From positions 20,365-84,364 of the forward strand of contig JAUQQP010000005.1 of assembly GCA_030549855.1 (NCBI GenBank): a stretch of DNA of 64,000 nucleotides, written 5' to 3'. The position numbers were made by a program, and so were the translations under genes. Within the stretch, counting starts at the first letter, position 1, and each line of letters starts with the position of its first letter. Under the pieces are notes generated by a model. It made no database searches. It was not told where the DNA came from and saw only the letters and a program-made list of their open reading frames with translations. Source of the stretch: Cyanobacteriota bacterium SRBZ.bins.94.201705. GTDB lineage: Bacteria; Cyanobacteriota; Cyanobacteriia; Cyanobacteriales; Cyanobacteriaceae. This document shows, piece by piece, positions 46,018-55,191 of this stretch.

Positions 46018-46938
46018 CTACGTCAACCCCAACAGACAGGCCATCAATGCCTTCTGGGCATGCATCCGGTTTTCCGCCTCATCCCAAACCCTTGACTGTC
46101 TCCCCTCCAACACCTCGGCGGTGATTTCTTTCCCCCTGTATGCCGGCAGGCAGTGTAACACTATTGCTTCCTTGTCTGCCAAACTCACTAGCCTCTCATT
46201 CAGCTGATAGGGTTGAAAGGAAGGAATTTTCTTGGCCGCTTCCCCCTCCTGCCCCATACTCACCCAAACGTCAGTATACAACACCTGGGCTTTGTCCACC
46301 GCTTCCTCTGGCGAATGGGTTATTATAATCTGCTCAGGGTTAGCCGCCAGTTTCCTCGCCTTTTCCACTATTTCCGCCTTTGGCGCATATCCTGGTGGTG
46401 TCGCTACCCTCACATTCATCCCCATTATGGCACCCCCCAACAACAGGGAATGGGCTACATTGTTACCATCCCCCAAAAACGCTATAGTTATCCCCTCTAA
46501 TTTCCCAAAATTCTCCTCTATCGTCTGGAAATCCGCTAAAATCTGACAGGGATGTTCCAAGTCTGTTAGGGCATTGATTATGGGGATATCACTATAGTCG
46601 GCAAAAGTCTGTAAATCTTCCTGGGCAAATGTTCTTATAGCTAGAATGTCTAAGTAACGACTTAATACCCTTGCTGTGTCTTCTATTGGCTCCCCTCTCC
46701 CTATCTGAGTAGTGCCTGGTTCTAAGTATATCACATTGCCCCCTAGTTGATACATGGCTACTGTAAAGGATACTCGAGTGCGAGTGGAGGCTTTGTAAAA
46801 CAGTAAGCCCAGTGTCTTATCACATTTGTACTGTTTTTCCCCCCTCTTGAGGGAAGCAGCTAGGTTTAAAATTTCCCTTATTTCCTCTTTGTTTAAATCC
46901 GCTATACTCAGCAAGTCTCTCCCTTTTAAGTTGACCAT
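46018..46938 (-). CDS. argF: ornithine carbamoyltransferase
   Basis: A 306-residue enzyme joining ornithine and carbamoyl phosphate to citrulline in arginine synthesis. FYKASTRTRVSFTVAM is the carbamoyl-phosphate motif (usually STRT), HPCQILADFQT binds both substrates, AFLGDGNNVAHSLLLG is the second domain and VLHCLPAYRGKEI holds the ornithine-side HCLP. Full length. Upstream is a divergent YqeY gene. Together with cphA and argZ it belongs to arginine turnover. Confidence 0.97.
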   Translation of the reverse strand: MVNLKGRDLLSIADLNKEEIREILNLAASLKRGEKQYKCDKTLGLLFYKASTRTRVSFTVAMYQLGGNVIYLEPGTTQIGRGEPIEDTARVLSRYLDILAIRTFAQEDLQTFADYSDIPIINALTDLEHPCQILADFQTIEENFGKLEGITIAFLGDGNNVAHSLLLGGAIMGMNVRVATPPGYAPKAEIVEKARKLAANPEQIIITHSPEEAVDKAQVLYTDVWVSMGQEGEAAKKIPSFQPYQLNERLVSLADKEAIVLHCLPAYRGKEITAEVLEGRQSRVWDEAENRMHAQKALMACLLGLT

Positions 46939-47073
46939 CTCTCTCTTGTTTATCTTCCTCCTAAAATAATTCTCCTATCTTATCCCAAATGCTGGCCTAT
47001 TATCATGTCTTCCTTCCACCTCCCAATACCCCCTCCCCCTTTTTCCTTCCTTCTGTTAAATCCCATTTTCTGT

Positions 47074-47079
47074 TATAAT
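47074..47079 (+). promoter_or_regulatory. -10 box of the YqeY gene
   Basis: TATAAT at 47074-47079, about 40 bp before ATG 47120. A weak TCTGTT lies 17 bp upstream as a possible -35. Confidence 0.55.
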
Positions 47080-47119
47080 ATACTCCAATAAATAGAGCCA
47101 AAAAGGTGAATTTAACGCC

Positions 47120-47593
47120 ATGGATAATCAACAAATAAGCCTGAAAGAAAGAATAAATGAAGACATAAAAGCAGCGATGAAAGCTAAAGATCAAGTCCGT
47201 CTAGAAACAGTAAGGAGCATCAAAAAACTCCTCCTGGAAAAAGAGGTGGAATTGCGAGCAAAAGGAAAGGATAGCCTCTCTTACGAAGATGAAATTGCCG
47301 TTTTGTCTCAACTAGCCAAACAAAGAAGAGAAGCTATAGAACAGTATACAAAAGCAGGAAGAGAAGATTTGGCTGACAAAGAAAAAGCCGAGTTGGCAAT
47401 AATTGAAACCTATCTGCCCCCCCAGCTTTCTGATGAAGAATTAGAAGCTAAAATAGACCAAATAATAGCAGAGGTTGGAGCAAAAACTGTAAAAGATTTG
47501 GGCAAGGTAATGGGGGTTGCTATGAAAGAATTAAAAGGGAAAGCAGACGGCAAAAAAATTCAAGAATTGGTAAAATCCAAACTCAGCCAGTAG
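47120..47593 (+). CDS. GatB/YqeY domain protein
   Basis: A 157-residue all-helical protein: LKERINEDIKAAMKAKDQ, RLETVRSIKKLLLEKEVE, QRREAIEQYTKAGREDLADKE and LPPQLSDEELEAKI, then the conserved GxxxMKELKGKADGK C-terminus. YqeY is the stand-alone form of the tail domain of GatB, which contacts tRNA in Glu/Asp-tRNA amidotransferase. Its own role is unclear; binding to mischarged tRNA is likely. A -10 box is upstream; argZ starts 160 bp later. Confidence 0.92.
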   Translation: MDNQQISLKERINEDIKAAMKAKDQVRLETVRSIKKLLLEKEVELRAKGKDSLSYEDEIAVLSQLAKQRREAIEQYTKAGREDLADKEKAELAIIETYLPPQLSDEELEAKIDQIIAEVGAKTVKDLGKVMGVAMKELKGKADGKKIQELVKSKLSQ

Positions 47594-47752
47594 GGGCAAT
47601 TGTCATGGTTTGTAAACATTTGGCCACAGAAAACTAAAACAAAACCCCCCGGCAAGATAGAATGGAGTATTGGCAAAAAGGGGAAAAGCAAATGGCAACC
47701 GGAAACTACTGGCTTGCCTGCCTTTTGACCCCCCCCTTTTTAAACAAGATAA

Positions 47753-49873
47753 ATGGGTATGAGTGACAACATCCGGATTTTAATGTGCCCTCCCGAATAC
47801 TACGATGTAGACTATGTGATCAACCCCTGGATGGAGGGCAATGTCCACAAGTCCATTAGGGAAAGGGCTGTAGAACAATGGGAGAAGTTATATAACATCA
47901 TAACACAATATGCGACAGTAGAGCTGATAAAACCACAACCAGGACTCCCCGACATGGTATTCACCGCTAATGCAGGGTTGGTGTTGGGAGACAAGGTGGT
48001 ATTGAGTCGTTTCTATCACCCGGAAAGACAACCAGAAGAGCCCTTTTTTAAAGCCTGGTTTGAGGCTAACGGTTTCACCGTATACCAGCTACCTAAGGAT
48101 TTGCCCTTTGAAGGGGCCGGCGATGCCCTCCTGGACAGAGAGGGACGTTGGTTGTGGGCAGGCTACGGCTTCCGCTCAGAATTGGATTCCCACCCCTTTT
48201 TAGCTAAATGGTTGGACATCGAAGTCTTGTCCCTCCGTCTCATTGACAGTCGCTTCTACCACCTGGATACCTGTTTCTGCCCCCTTACCGGTGGCTATCT
48301 GTTGTACTACCCCGGCGCCTTTGATAGCTACTCCAACCGCCTCATTGAAATGCGGGTGCCCCCCGAAAAACGTATCCCTATTGATGAGCCTGACGCCGTT
48401 AACTTCGCCTGTAACGCTGTTAATATCAATGATGTTATTATACTGAATAAGGCTAGTGCAACCCTAGAGCAACGGTTAAGAGAAAAAGGATTCCAGGTAA
48501 TTCAAACCCCCCTCACGGAATTTCTTAAAGCCGGCGGCGCCGCTAAATGTCTCACCCTGCGACTGACTGAACCTATCCTCGAAACCGTCCATGCCAATGA
48601 ACCGATCATCAGCCGCGTGGTGGAAATGCATGGACACCTCTTGGATACGGGGTTGATGAGTCAGGCCCTGGATATTATTGTGTCAGAGGGCGGCAGCTTC
48701 AAGGTGCTCAACTTTAACCTGGGGGTGGAAAGGCAATCCCCCTCCTCCGCCCAAGTCCGTATCTCCGCCCCCTCCCAGGAGGTAATGGAAGACATCATTA
48801 GTCAGCTAATTGACTTAGGCGCCGTCTCCCTCCCCCAAGAAGAAAAGGACGCCCTCCTGGAAGTGGTGGATATGGATGGTGTCGCCCCCGATGATTTCTA
48901 TGTCACTACCATATACCCCACCGAGGTAAGAGTCAAGGGCAAATGGATTCGTGTCGCCAATCAGCGCATGGATGCCGCCATTGTGGTGGATGATAGTCAA
49001 GAAGAAATCACGGCTAGCTGTAAGATTCTCCGAGACTTGCGGGTAGGAGACAAGGTAGTAGTAGGAGTGGAAGGCATCCGCACCGTCATCTCCCCCCAAT
49101 CCCGAGAAGAACGTCATAAAATTCAAGAATTCAGTTTCATGAGTGGCGGTGTCTCCAGTGAGCGTCGCGTTGAGCTGTTGGTGGAACAAATCGCCTGGGA
49201 AATGCGTCACATCCGCGACAGGGGTGGAAAAGTAGTAGTTGTAGCTGGGCCTGTAGTTATCCATACTGGCGGCGCCGACCATCTCGCCCGTCTTATCCGT
49301 GAAGGCTACGTCCAATGTCTTCTGGGAGGTAACGCCATTGCTGTCCACGACATCGAACAGGCTATTATGGGTACCTCCCTCGGTGTCGACATGATGAAGG
49401 GTGTGCCAGTTAAAGGCGGACACCGTCACCACCTCAAAGTCATTAACATGATTCGTCGCGCCGGTGGCATCGCTAACGCCGTCAAACAAGGTATCCTCAC
49501 CAAGGGTATAATGTATGAATGTGTCAAAAATAATGTACCTTTTTGCCTCGCCGGCTCCATCCGCGATGATGGCCCCCTCCCCGACACCATCATGGACTTG
49601 ATTAAAGCCCAGGAGGAATACGCCCGTCTCCTCAAGGGCACTGATTTAATACTTATGCTTTCGACTATGCTTCACTCTATAGGAGTAGGCAATATGACGC
49701 CGGCAGGGGTAAAGATGGTGTGTGTAGACATAAACCCCGCTGTAGTCACCAAACTGGCTGACCGTGGCTCCCTTGAATCCATTGGTATTGTAACCGATGT
49801 CGGCCTATTTTTGAGTCTTTTGGTGCAGCAGTTGGACAAACTCGCCCAGGGTTATCAGTTAACCGCCAGGTAG
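47753..49873 (+). CDS. argZ: arginine dihydrolase / LOR-SDH protein (ArgZ/AgrE type)
   Basis: A 706-residue two-part protein. Residues 1-275 belong to the guanidine-modifying superfamily (MCPPEYYDVDYVINPWMEG; FEGAGDALLD; HLDTCFCPL; GGAAKCLTLRL with the catalytic Cys). Residues 280-700 are the LOR/SDH region with an ornithine-cyclodeaminase-like Rossmann part. The Synechocystis homologue ArgZ converts arginine to ornithine, CO2 and ammonium; the Anabaena homologue AgrE also makes proline. It would return nitrogen from arginine, including that freed from cyanophycin, to metabolism. ATG 47753 or 47759 are both possible starts. Confidence 0.93.
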   Translation: MGMSDNIRILMCPPEYYDVDYVINPWMEGNVHKSIRERAVEQWEKLYNIITQYATVELIKPQPGLPDMVFTANAGLVLGDKVVLSRFYHPERQPEEPFFKAWFEANGFTVYQLPKDLPFEGAGDALLDREGRWLWAGYGFRSELDSHPFLAKWLDIEVLSLRLIDSRFYHLDTCFCPLTGGYLLYYPGAFDSYSNRLIEMRVPPEKRIPIDEPDAVNFACNAVNINDVIILNKASATLEQRLREKGFQVIQTPLTEFLKAGGAAKCLTLRLTEPILETVHANEPIISRVVEMHGHLLDTGLMSQALDIIVSEGGSFKVLNFNLGVERQSPSSAQVRISAPSQEVMEDIISQLIDLGAVSLPQEEKDALLEVVDMDGVAPDDFYVTTIYPTEVRVKGKWIRVANQRMDAAIVVDDSQEEITASCKILRDLRVGDKVVVGVEGIRTVISPQSREERHKIQEFSFMSGGVSSERRVELLVEQIAWEMRHIRDRGGKVVVVAGPVVIHTGGADHLARLIREGYVQCLLGGNAIAVHDIEQAIMGTSLGVDMMKGVPVKGGHRHHLKVINMIRRAGGIANAVKQGILTKGIMYECVKNNVPFCLAGSIRDDGPLPDTIMDLIKAQEEYARLLKGTDLILMLSTMLHSIGVGNMTPAGVKMVCVDINPAVVTKLADRGSLESIGIVTDVGLFLSLLVQQLDKLAQGYQLTAR

Positions 49874-49914
49874 AGATACACACAAGCCCCACCTGGCAAA
49901 CACAAGCCCTATCC

Positions 49915-50766
49915 CTACCAATCCCTAATCCCTACCACCTGCCTCATGTCCTCTATACTATGTTTTAATTGGGCTACCATCTCCTCTATCTCCCTTGTTT
50001 TTACCAATTGTTCTAGGTCTTTTTGCCATCTGTTTAGCATCTCCTCCCCGGGGGATTCTATTATCTCTTCCCCCCCTTCTTCCACTTTTTCTACAGTCCC
50101 ATCCCTATTTACTACTAGCTTACCCTCAAAAACTTTTGTTATTAACTCCTCCACAGTCATGCCATTATTTATGGCCTTACTCTCAATTTCTTCTACTAAC
50201 ATAATGGGTAATCTTAGGTTTACCTTCTTGGGTTTTGCTTCCCTTTTTACAATGTTTTCGATTTTTTTTGCTGTAATCTGGTGCGGAAGATACCTGTCTA
50301 ATACCTCCTGCCATTTTTCCAGTAATTCCTCATCACTTAATCCTAACAAAACTCTCGCCTGGTATTCATTTTGAGGAATGATATTAAAACCCGCTTTTAT
50401 CAGTTTTATTGCCATAAAAGCCGCAGCAATTAGTTTATTCGCCCTCCATAAGGGATAGTTTACCGCCTTCTCGCAATATTCTTTGAAGGATTTGTATCCC
50501 TTTTTGTACAAACGATAATATTTTACCTGATACAATTCCCATCCTATTTTTAAGTAACTAACTCTATGGTATTTTATACTGTTGGTGATGGCATCCAGCT
50601 CACTATACCTCCCCTGCTCATTTAGATAATAACACTCCTCTAAAATTGTACGATAAGGCTCATCCACCCCCTCCCAAAATAACTCATCGCTACTTTTTTC
50701 CCCAACACTGTATAAAACTACCGGCGAGTATTTCTCCACCCTTTTTGCTTCTGCCTTCTTCCCCAT
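49915..50766 (-). CDS. predicted DNA-binding protein with RHH-like C-terminal domain
   Basis: A 283-residue protein. Residues ~60-150 are helical, with GWELYQVKYYRLYKKGYKSF and YCEKAVNYPLWRANKLIAAA, and look like a DNA-binding or plasmid-type replication/partition segment; I do not know the family. Residues ~190-225 (KPKKVNLRLPIMLVEEIESK, then NNGMTVEELITKVF) are a typical ribbon-helix-helix motif. Two short acidic coils follow. It stands alone, with no transposase or phage gene nearby. It may have arrived on a mobile element. Function unknown. Confidence 0.6.
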   Translation of the reverse strand: MGKKAEAKRVEKYSPVVLYSVGEKSSDELFWEGVDEPYRTILEECYYLNEQGRYSELDAITNSIKYHRVSYLKIGWELYQVKYYRLYKKGYKSFKEYCEKAVNYPLWRANKLIAAAFMAIKLIKAGFNIIPQNEYQARVLLGLSDEELLEKWQEVLDRYLPHQITAKKIENIVKREAKPKKVNLRLPIMLVEEIESKAINNGMTVEELITKVFEGKLVVNRDGTVEKVEEGGEEIIESPGEEMLNRWQKDLEQLVKTREIEEMVAQLKHSIEDMRQVVGIRDW

Positions 50767-51013
50767 AGTTGCCTAAAATACAACCCAAAAAAAAGTGAGA
50801 CTGTCAATTATACACCTTGGGCAGTCATCAGGGAAGCTAACCTATGGAATTATCTTCTAACTATAAACTACCAACTATAAACCACAAAAAAATTAATCTG
50901 TATGCCCCTGAGATGCAGTAGTACTGCTATAACTATGTGGGGTTCTACTATAATGTTACAATGTACGGCTTTAAAATTATAACCCCTATAAACCCCCCCA
51001 CCAGTAACCACCA

Positions 51014-51352
51014 TCAGTAACGAGGTATGCTAGGATCAACTAGACGAGAATAAGCATCAATGCCACCAATGACGTTTTTCACATTCTGAAAACCCTGACT
51101 TATCAGCCATTGACACATGTTGGCAGACCTGATACCATGGTGGCATATAACTATAGTCTCTACCTCCGGATTCAACTCCTCCTTGATTCTATCCCGCCAA
51201 CTCTCATACTTGCTTAAAGGATACAATTTAAACCCAGGAATAGACGCAATCTCAGCCTCCGACTCCTCCCTTACATCAATTAGCTGTACCTTTGAGTCTT
51301 TGTCTGCTAAAATCTTCGCCAACTCCTCTACACTGATACCATCAATCCTCAT
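51014..51352 (-). CDS. rhodanese-domain protein
   Basis: A 112-residue single rhodanese domain: VQLIDVREESEAEIASI and VICHHGIRSANMCQWL with the active Cys followed by HHGIRS, then NVKNVIGGIDAYSR. It can transfer sulfur from a persulfide to an acceptor. The frame is open to 51397, but ATG 51352 has GGAG at a good distance and starts the conserved part (MRIDGISVEELAK). Partners unknown. Confidence 0.85.
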   Translation of the reverse strand: MRIDGISVEELAKILADKDSKVQLIDVREESEAEIASIPGFKLYPLSKYESWRDRIKEELNPEVETIVICHHGIRSANMCQWLISQGFQNVKNVIGGIDAYSRLVDPSIPRY

Positions 51353-51452
51353 TGAATTAAACTCCAATTCAGTCCAACCGGTTCCTCCAGACGGCAACCG
51401 AGAGGATACCTAACGATTATAACAGTTTTAAGCCGCCCCCTGGTGGCAATTA

Positions 51453-53825
51453 TCACTTGTTACTGGCAGAAGAAGGAAGCAAACGATTCAGACTCCGTTT
51501 TAACAGTCGGTATTGACTATACAGATAATCCATATTGGGAGTAATGCCACCATAACGCCACTTTACATAACTGTCACAAATAAGAGAAACTATCTGTTGT
51601 TGTTGGGGCGTCAAAAACTCTCTCAAACTCTCACTATACTCTCTCGGAGTTTGGGCAGGATTCTTGGGATAACCCTTCTGCCCTAACAATTCTAACATCT
51701 CCCGGTAAAGTCTTTCTGGTGGTTGTAGTCGCGAAAGATAACGATAATGCCATACCCCCCTCAGCATCCCAATGGCAAGCCACCCCAAAAAGGCTAACCC
51801 AATTATCCCACTCACCCCCACCAATACCCCCACCAAACTACCAGTGATAAACCGCCACAAACCCGCTACTAAACTCGATTGTACCACCCTAGCTATGGCG
51901 TCTGTTATCTTTTGAAAGACTATGGTTATAAAGGAAGTCACCGGCGAAGGTAACCACCCCGCTATCCACTTCCAGAAAATCCCTAATACCCCAAAAGGAT
52001 TATCATCCTGAAACGATTGGGGAATTATCTCATACCCCGGTAGAGGATTAAATGGAAACCAACCGTATCTAGGAAAATAAACTTCCGTTAAGGCATGGGC
52101 ATCGGTATTATGAACTAGATAATACCCTGTAAAGGGATTGAATTGTCCCGTGTCAAACCCCACCACAAAACGGGCGGGAATGTCTAATGCCCTCAACATC
52201 ATAGTATATACCGTAGCAAAATGATCCGGTAGTCCACCCCCCTGTTTTAAAAAGGCAGTAACTAAATCTTCCCCCTCTTTCAAAGAAAAGTCTGTCTTCA
52301 CCTGGTAGTTTTGTTTCATGGCTTGTGCCAGGTATAAGGCTTTGTCATAGTTACTGGGCAATTCCCTACCGGCTTTTTCTAATAACTCCTCGGCTTTGAC
52401 TTTCAGTGTTTGCTTTAACTGAGGGTCAATGCTAAGATAATACTTAGTGATAGCATCGGGGTAGTCTGTGCCGGCCTTTTGTAACAACTTTTGACTACGA
52501 TAAGGCACCTGGGATACCACCGTGTAGGTTAACCCCTCTAATAATCCTCCCGGCGAGCGAAGACTCCCTTCTGTATCTAATGCTACCTGTGCCGCCGGGA
52601 AATATAAAAATTGCGGATAAGACAGACTGGGGATAATATTGGGCAAGTCTCTTACCACCGTGTAGGTTTGAATTATCTTCTTTGTCTCCCCCTCAAAAGC
52701 CGGCAACGACAGATTAAACTGATAACTCCAGGGATAACGGTTAATGTCAATGGTTTGATTCTCTCTTGATATTTCCCACCCCTGTCCTGTATAATGGTCA
52801 AAGGCTAGTACTCTCCAAAACCCTGGAGCTTGAGAACGCACTCTCAATACTAGTTTCTTTTCAGTAATAAAGTTCTTTAGATTCTGATTGATTTTGCTGT
52901 TAAACCCGTAATAACCTAATTCCAACCCCTCTTGTTTCCCTTCACCAGTATCGCTACCTACCCTTCCACCTACCCCCCTAGCATTGCCTGTTATTTCCCC
53001 CCTTGGTGTACCATCAGGATTATACCCAGGATTGACAATGCCCCTGCTACCACCCTCCTGAAATCTAAGATTCTCAAACCCCTCTGGCGCGCTTACCGGA
53101 AAAGTCTGAATCTGATAGCTGGGATAACGGGGCATTATAGCAAAAAGGAATAACCCTAAACTAACAATCGCCAGGCAAGAAGTAATTATCCGTCTGGGAG
53201 AAAGGGGTGTATATTGCCAATAATCCCCCAATTTTTTCCTCCCCCCTTCCCCCCTTGCAATAGTCTTCTCCCATGGCGGTAAACCCATCCTTGAGCGATA
53301 ATCCAAAATAACAGTGGGAATCCCCAACAACAACAACAACAGCAACCAAGGCGCAAATGCCAGTGTCTGTGACAAGGTGCCCGCTACCCCTATTAAAATT
53401 AAACCAATTACCATGGAATAGCCTAAGTCTTTGCGACGGGGTAAGTCAAAACTATGCAATACCTGTAGCTGTATGAGGTATTCTGCCAACACTAACCGTG
53501 TATCGTTAAGATTTTGCAACAATTTGCTCATGAAGGCCAGTAGGGTTAATATCATGGCAAAGGCTAGGGCGAATTTTATGCCAATATTTTTCTCCTTCCG
53601 CCGCTTCCAACTTACCACCGCACCTACTATACTAAGGGGTACTGCCCAATAACTAAAAGGATGGGGATTACCAGAGGCTACATCTGTGGCAATAATCCCT
53701 ACTATTACCATCGTTTGCACTAATACCCTCAGCAGAATAGACTCCTCTGTTTTCTCCCGCGACGGCGAATCTAGCTTCTCAATTATCTCCTCCCATTCTC
53801 TTGCCAGTCTTTCTCTTATTCCCAT
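51453..53825 (-). CDS. TgpA-like transglutaminase-fold membrane protein with altered active site
   Basis: A 790-residue protein. Six or seven N-terminal helices (~25-240; e.g. LLLLLLLGIPTVILDY) are followed by a large extracytoplasmic part with the transglutaminase-core (residues ~430-600), another helix near 670 and a C-terminal domain. This is the DUF3488/TgpA layout. At the catalytic position the usual G-F-C-E-H-F-A reads GGLPDHFATVY, so the Cys is Pro; the His in TDAHALTEV is kept; the Asp of DPT is Asn (FNPLPG). It is probably not a transglutaminase or protease in its own right and may be structural. The MoxR gene at 58.4 kb is a family often linked with TgpA. Confidence 0.82.
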   Translation of the reverse strand: MGIRERLAREWEEIIEKLDSPSREKTEESILLRVLVQTMVIVGIIATDVASGNPHPFSYWAVPLSIVGAVVSWKRRKEKNIGIKFALAFAMILTLLAFMSKLLQNLNDTRLVLAEYLIQLQVLHSFDLPRRKDLGYSMVIGLILIGVAGTLSQTLAFAPWLLLLLLLGIPTVILDYRSRMGLPPWEKTIARGEGGRKKLGDYWQYTPLSPRRIITSCLAIVSLGLFLFAIMPRYPSYQIQTFPVSAPEGFENLRFQEGGSRGIVNPGYNPDGTPRGEITGNARGVGGRVGSDTGEGKQEGLELGYYGFNSKINQNLKNFITEKKLVLRVRSQAPGFWRVLAFDHYTGQGWEISRENQTIDINRYPWSYQFNLSLPAFEGETKKIIQTYTVVRDLPNIIPSLSYPQFLYFPAAQVALDTEGSLRSPGGLLEGLTYTVVSQVPYRSQKLLQKAGTDYPDAITKYYLSIDPQLKQTLKVKAEELLEKAGRELPSNYDKALYLAQAMKQNYQVKTDFSLKEGEDLVTAFLKQGGGLPDHFATVYTMMLRALDIPARFVVGFDTGQFNPFTGYYLVHNTDAHALTEVYFPRYGWFPFNPLPGYEIIPQSFQDDNPFGVLGIFWKWIAGWLPSPVTSFITIVFQKITDAIARVVQSSLVAGLWRFITGSLVGVLVGVSGIIGLAFLGWLAIGMLRGVWHYRYLSRLQPPERLYREMLELLGQKGYPKNPAQTPREYSESLREFLTPQQQQIVSLICDSYVKWRYGGITPNMDYLYSQYRLLKRSLNRLLPSSASNK

Positions 53826-53840
53826 ACCACCCCGTCTTTA

Positions 53841-53988
53841 AGTTGGTACTTAATTCCCCCTCGGGGTTGGCACTTATTTCCCCTTCGGGTGACGTCTTTT
53901 TTTATCTTAGACTATCATCCCATTCCCTGTCTTTCCCTAGGTTGACACCTACTTCCCGGGTTGAGTTGGCACTTACCCCCCCTTCGGG
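53841..53988. repeat. cluster of four short diverged repeats
   Basis: Related 20-26-bp units GTTGGcACTTA-TTCCCC-TTCGGG lie at 53841-53865, 53866-53889, 53941-53960 and 53963-53988 in the gap before def. Units 1-2 are adjacent, and units 3-4 are separated by two bases. They differ at several positions, so this is neither a CRISPR array nor a clean tandem repeat. They lie upstream of def and could be a regulatory or repetitive element. Confidence 0.6.
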
Positions 53989-54066
53989 TTAACATGGAAG
54001 TGTTGGTATTAATTTGCACTTTCCCTGAGTCACAGTTTTCCATCTAACCCCTTTTATTTTGCCATT

Positions 54067-54636
54067 ATGACTCTATCCACCATTTTTGTTGAAAAACAGA
54101 AACCCGCCAAAGCCCCCCTTACCCTCCATTATCTCGGAGATCCGGTTTTACGTCAACCGGCACAACGGGTTAACCGAATAGATGACAACATCAGGCAATT
54201 AGCCAAACAGATGTTGCAAACCATGTATGCCGAAAATGGCATCGGTTTAGCCGCGCCTCAGGTGGGTGTTAATCAACAGGTTATCGTCGTTGACTGTCAG
54301 CCAGATAATCCCTCTATTCCCCCCCTTATCCTCATCAACCCCGAAATCACTAAGTATAGTAAAGACTTGTGTGTCTTTGAGGAGGGCTGTCTCAGTATAC
54401 CTAACGTGTTTTTTGAAGTAGTACGACCAAGAAGTATAGAGGTAACCTACAGGGATGAAACGGGGAAAAAGCAAAAACTAAAGGCGTCAGGATTGTTGGC
54501 GCGGGTAATCCAGCATGAAATGGATCACCTAAATGGTATTCTATTTGTAGATAGGGTAAAAAATAGTGTCGCCTTGGGAGAAGAGTTAAGGAAAAAAGGA
54601 TTCTCTCTGGCAGCAGTTAAACCTATTGTCAGTTAG
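54067..54636 (+). CDS. def: peptide deformylase
   Basis: A 189-residue metallohydrolase that removes the formyl group from new proteins. GIGLAAPQVGVN, EEGCLSIPNVF (metal Cys) and VIQHEMDHLNGILFVD (metal His pair and Glu) are the three diagnostic motifs. Normal length. ebfC follows after 66 bp on the same strand. Confidence 0.97.
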   Translation: MTLSTIFVEKQKPAKAPLTLHYLGDPVLRQPAQRVNRIDDNIRQLAKQMLQTMYAENGIGLAAPQVGVNQQVIVVDCQPDNPSIPPLILINPEITKYSKDLCVFEEGCLSIPNVFFEVVRPRSIEVTYRDETGKKQKLKASGLLARVIQHEMDHLNGILFVDRVKNSVALGEELRKKGFSLAAVKPIVS

Positions 54637-54702
54637 TTGTGGCCTATTTTAGGGGTATAATTGTCTTGTTTTTGTTTTGGACTGTAAGAAGAGACAACCA
54701 CT

Positions 54703-55047
54703 ATGACTGAGAAAAAGGGATTTAGCTTCGGCTTGGGCAAAATGAAGGAATTGGCGGCTGCCTTCCAGAAAGCCCAACAAATCCAGGAGGATGCCAAGAA
54801 GCTACAAGAAGAATTGGAAACCATGCAGCTTACTGCCCAAAGTAATGATGGTACAGTTATAGTAACAATTACTGGCAACCAGGAGCCTCTTAAGGTAGAA
54901 ATTAAACCAGAAGCCATGGAGTATGGGGCAGAAAAACTTTCCCAGGTGGTAACGGAAGCAGTGAGGAATGCCTACCAACTCTCCACCCAAACCATGAGGG
55001 AAAAGATGGAAGCCTTAACCAGTAGTCTCAATCTCCCCGGTGTCTAG
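54703..55047 (+). CDS. YbaB/EbfC-family nucleoid-associated protein
   Basis: A 114-residue protein that dimerises and binds DNA with tweezer-like helices. LGKMKELAAAFQKAQQIQEDA and AKKLQEELETMQLTAQSNDG form the first helices; VIVTITGNQEPLKVEIKPEA is the central sheet; the last helix (LSTQTMREKMEALTSSLNLP) completes the fold. Same strand as def; probably cotranscribed. Confidence 0.93.
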   Translation: MTEKKGFSFGLGKMKELAAAFQKAQQIQEDAKKLQEELETMQLTAQSNDGTVIVTITGNQEPLKVEIKPEAMEYGAEKLSQVVTEAVRNAYQLSTQTMREKMEALTSSLNLPGV

Positions 55048-55191
55048 GGGGGGTGTGTCAGGGGTGTAGCAGTTTAACCTTAACCCCTCATTCCCCATCC
55101 CCCCCCTGGGTTTACACTGACAAATCCCTGGGGAGATTTATGATGACAAGCCTTTATCATCATTCTAATCCCCATCCACCTGTAGATACTG

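Noticed and set aside
48815..49489. 224-residue minus-strand frame in argZ
   Set aside because: Antisense to a conserved coding region; shadow of codon bias.
49915..50766. prophage or plasmid island
   Set aside because: Only one DNA-binding-type gene; no integrase, structural genes or att sites nearby.
53841..53988. possible CRISPR array
   Set aside because: Units differ in sequence and length, spacing is irregular, no spacers of even size and no cas genes.
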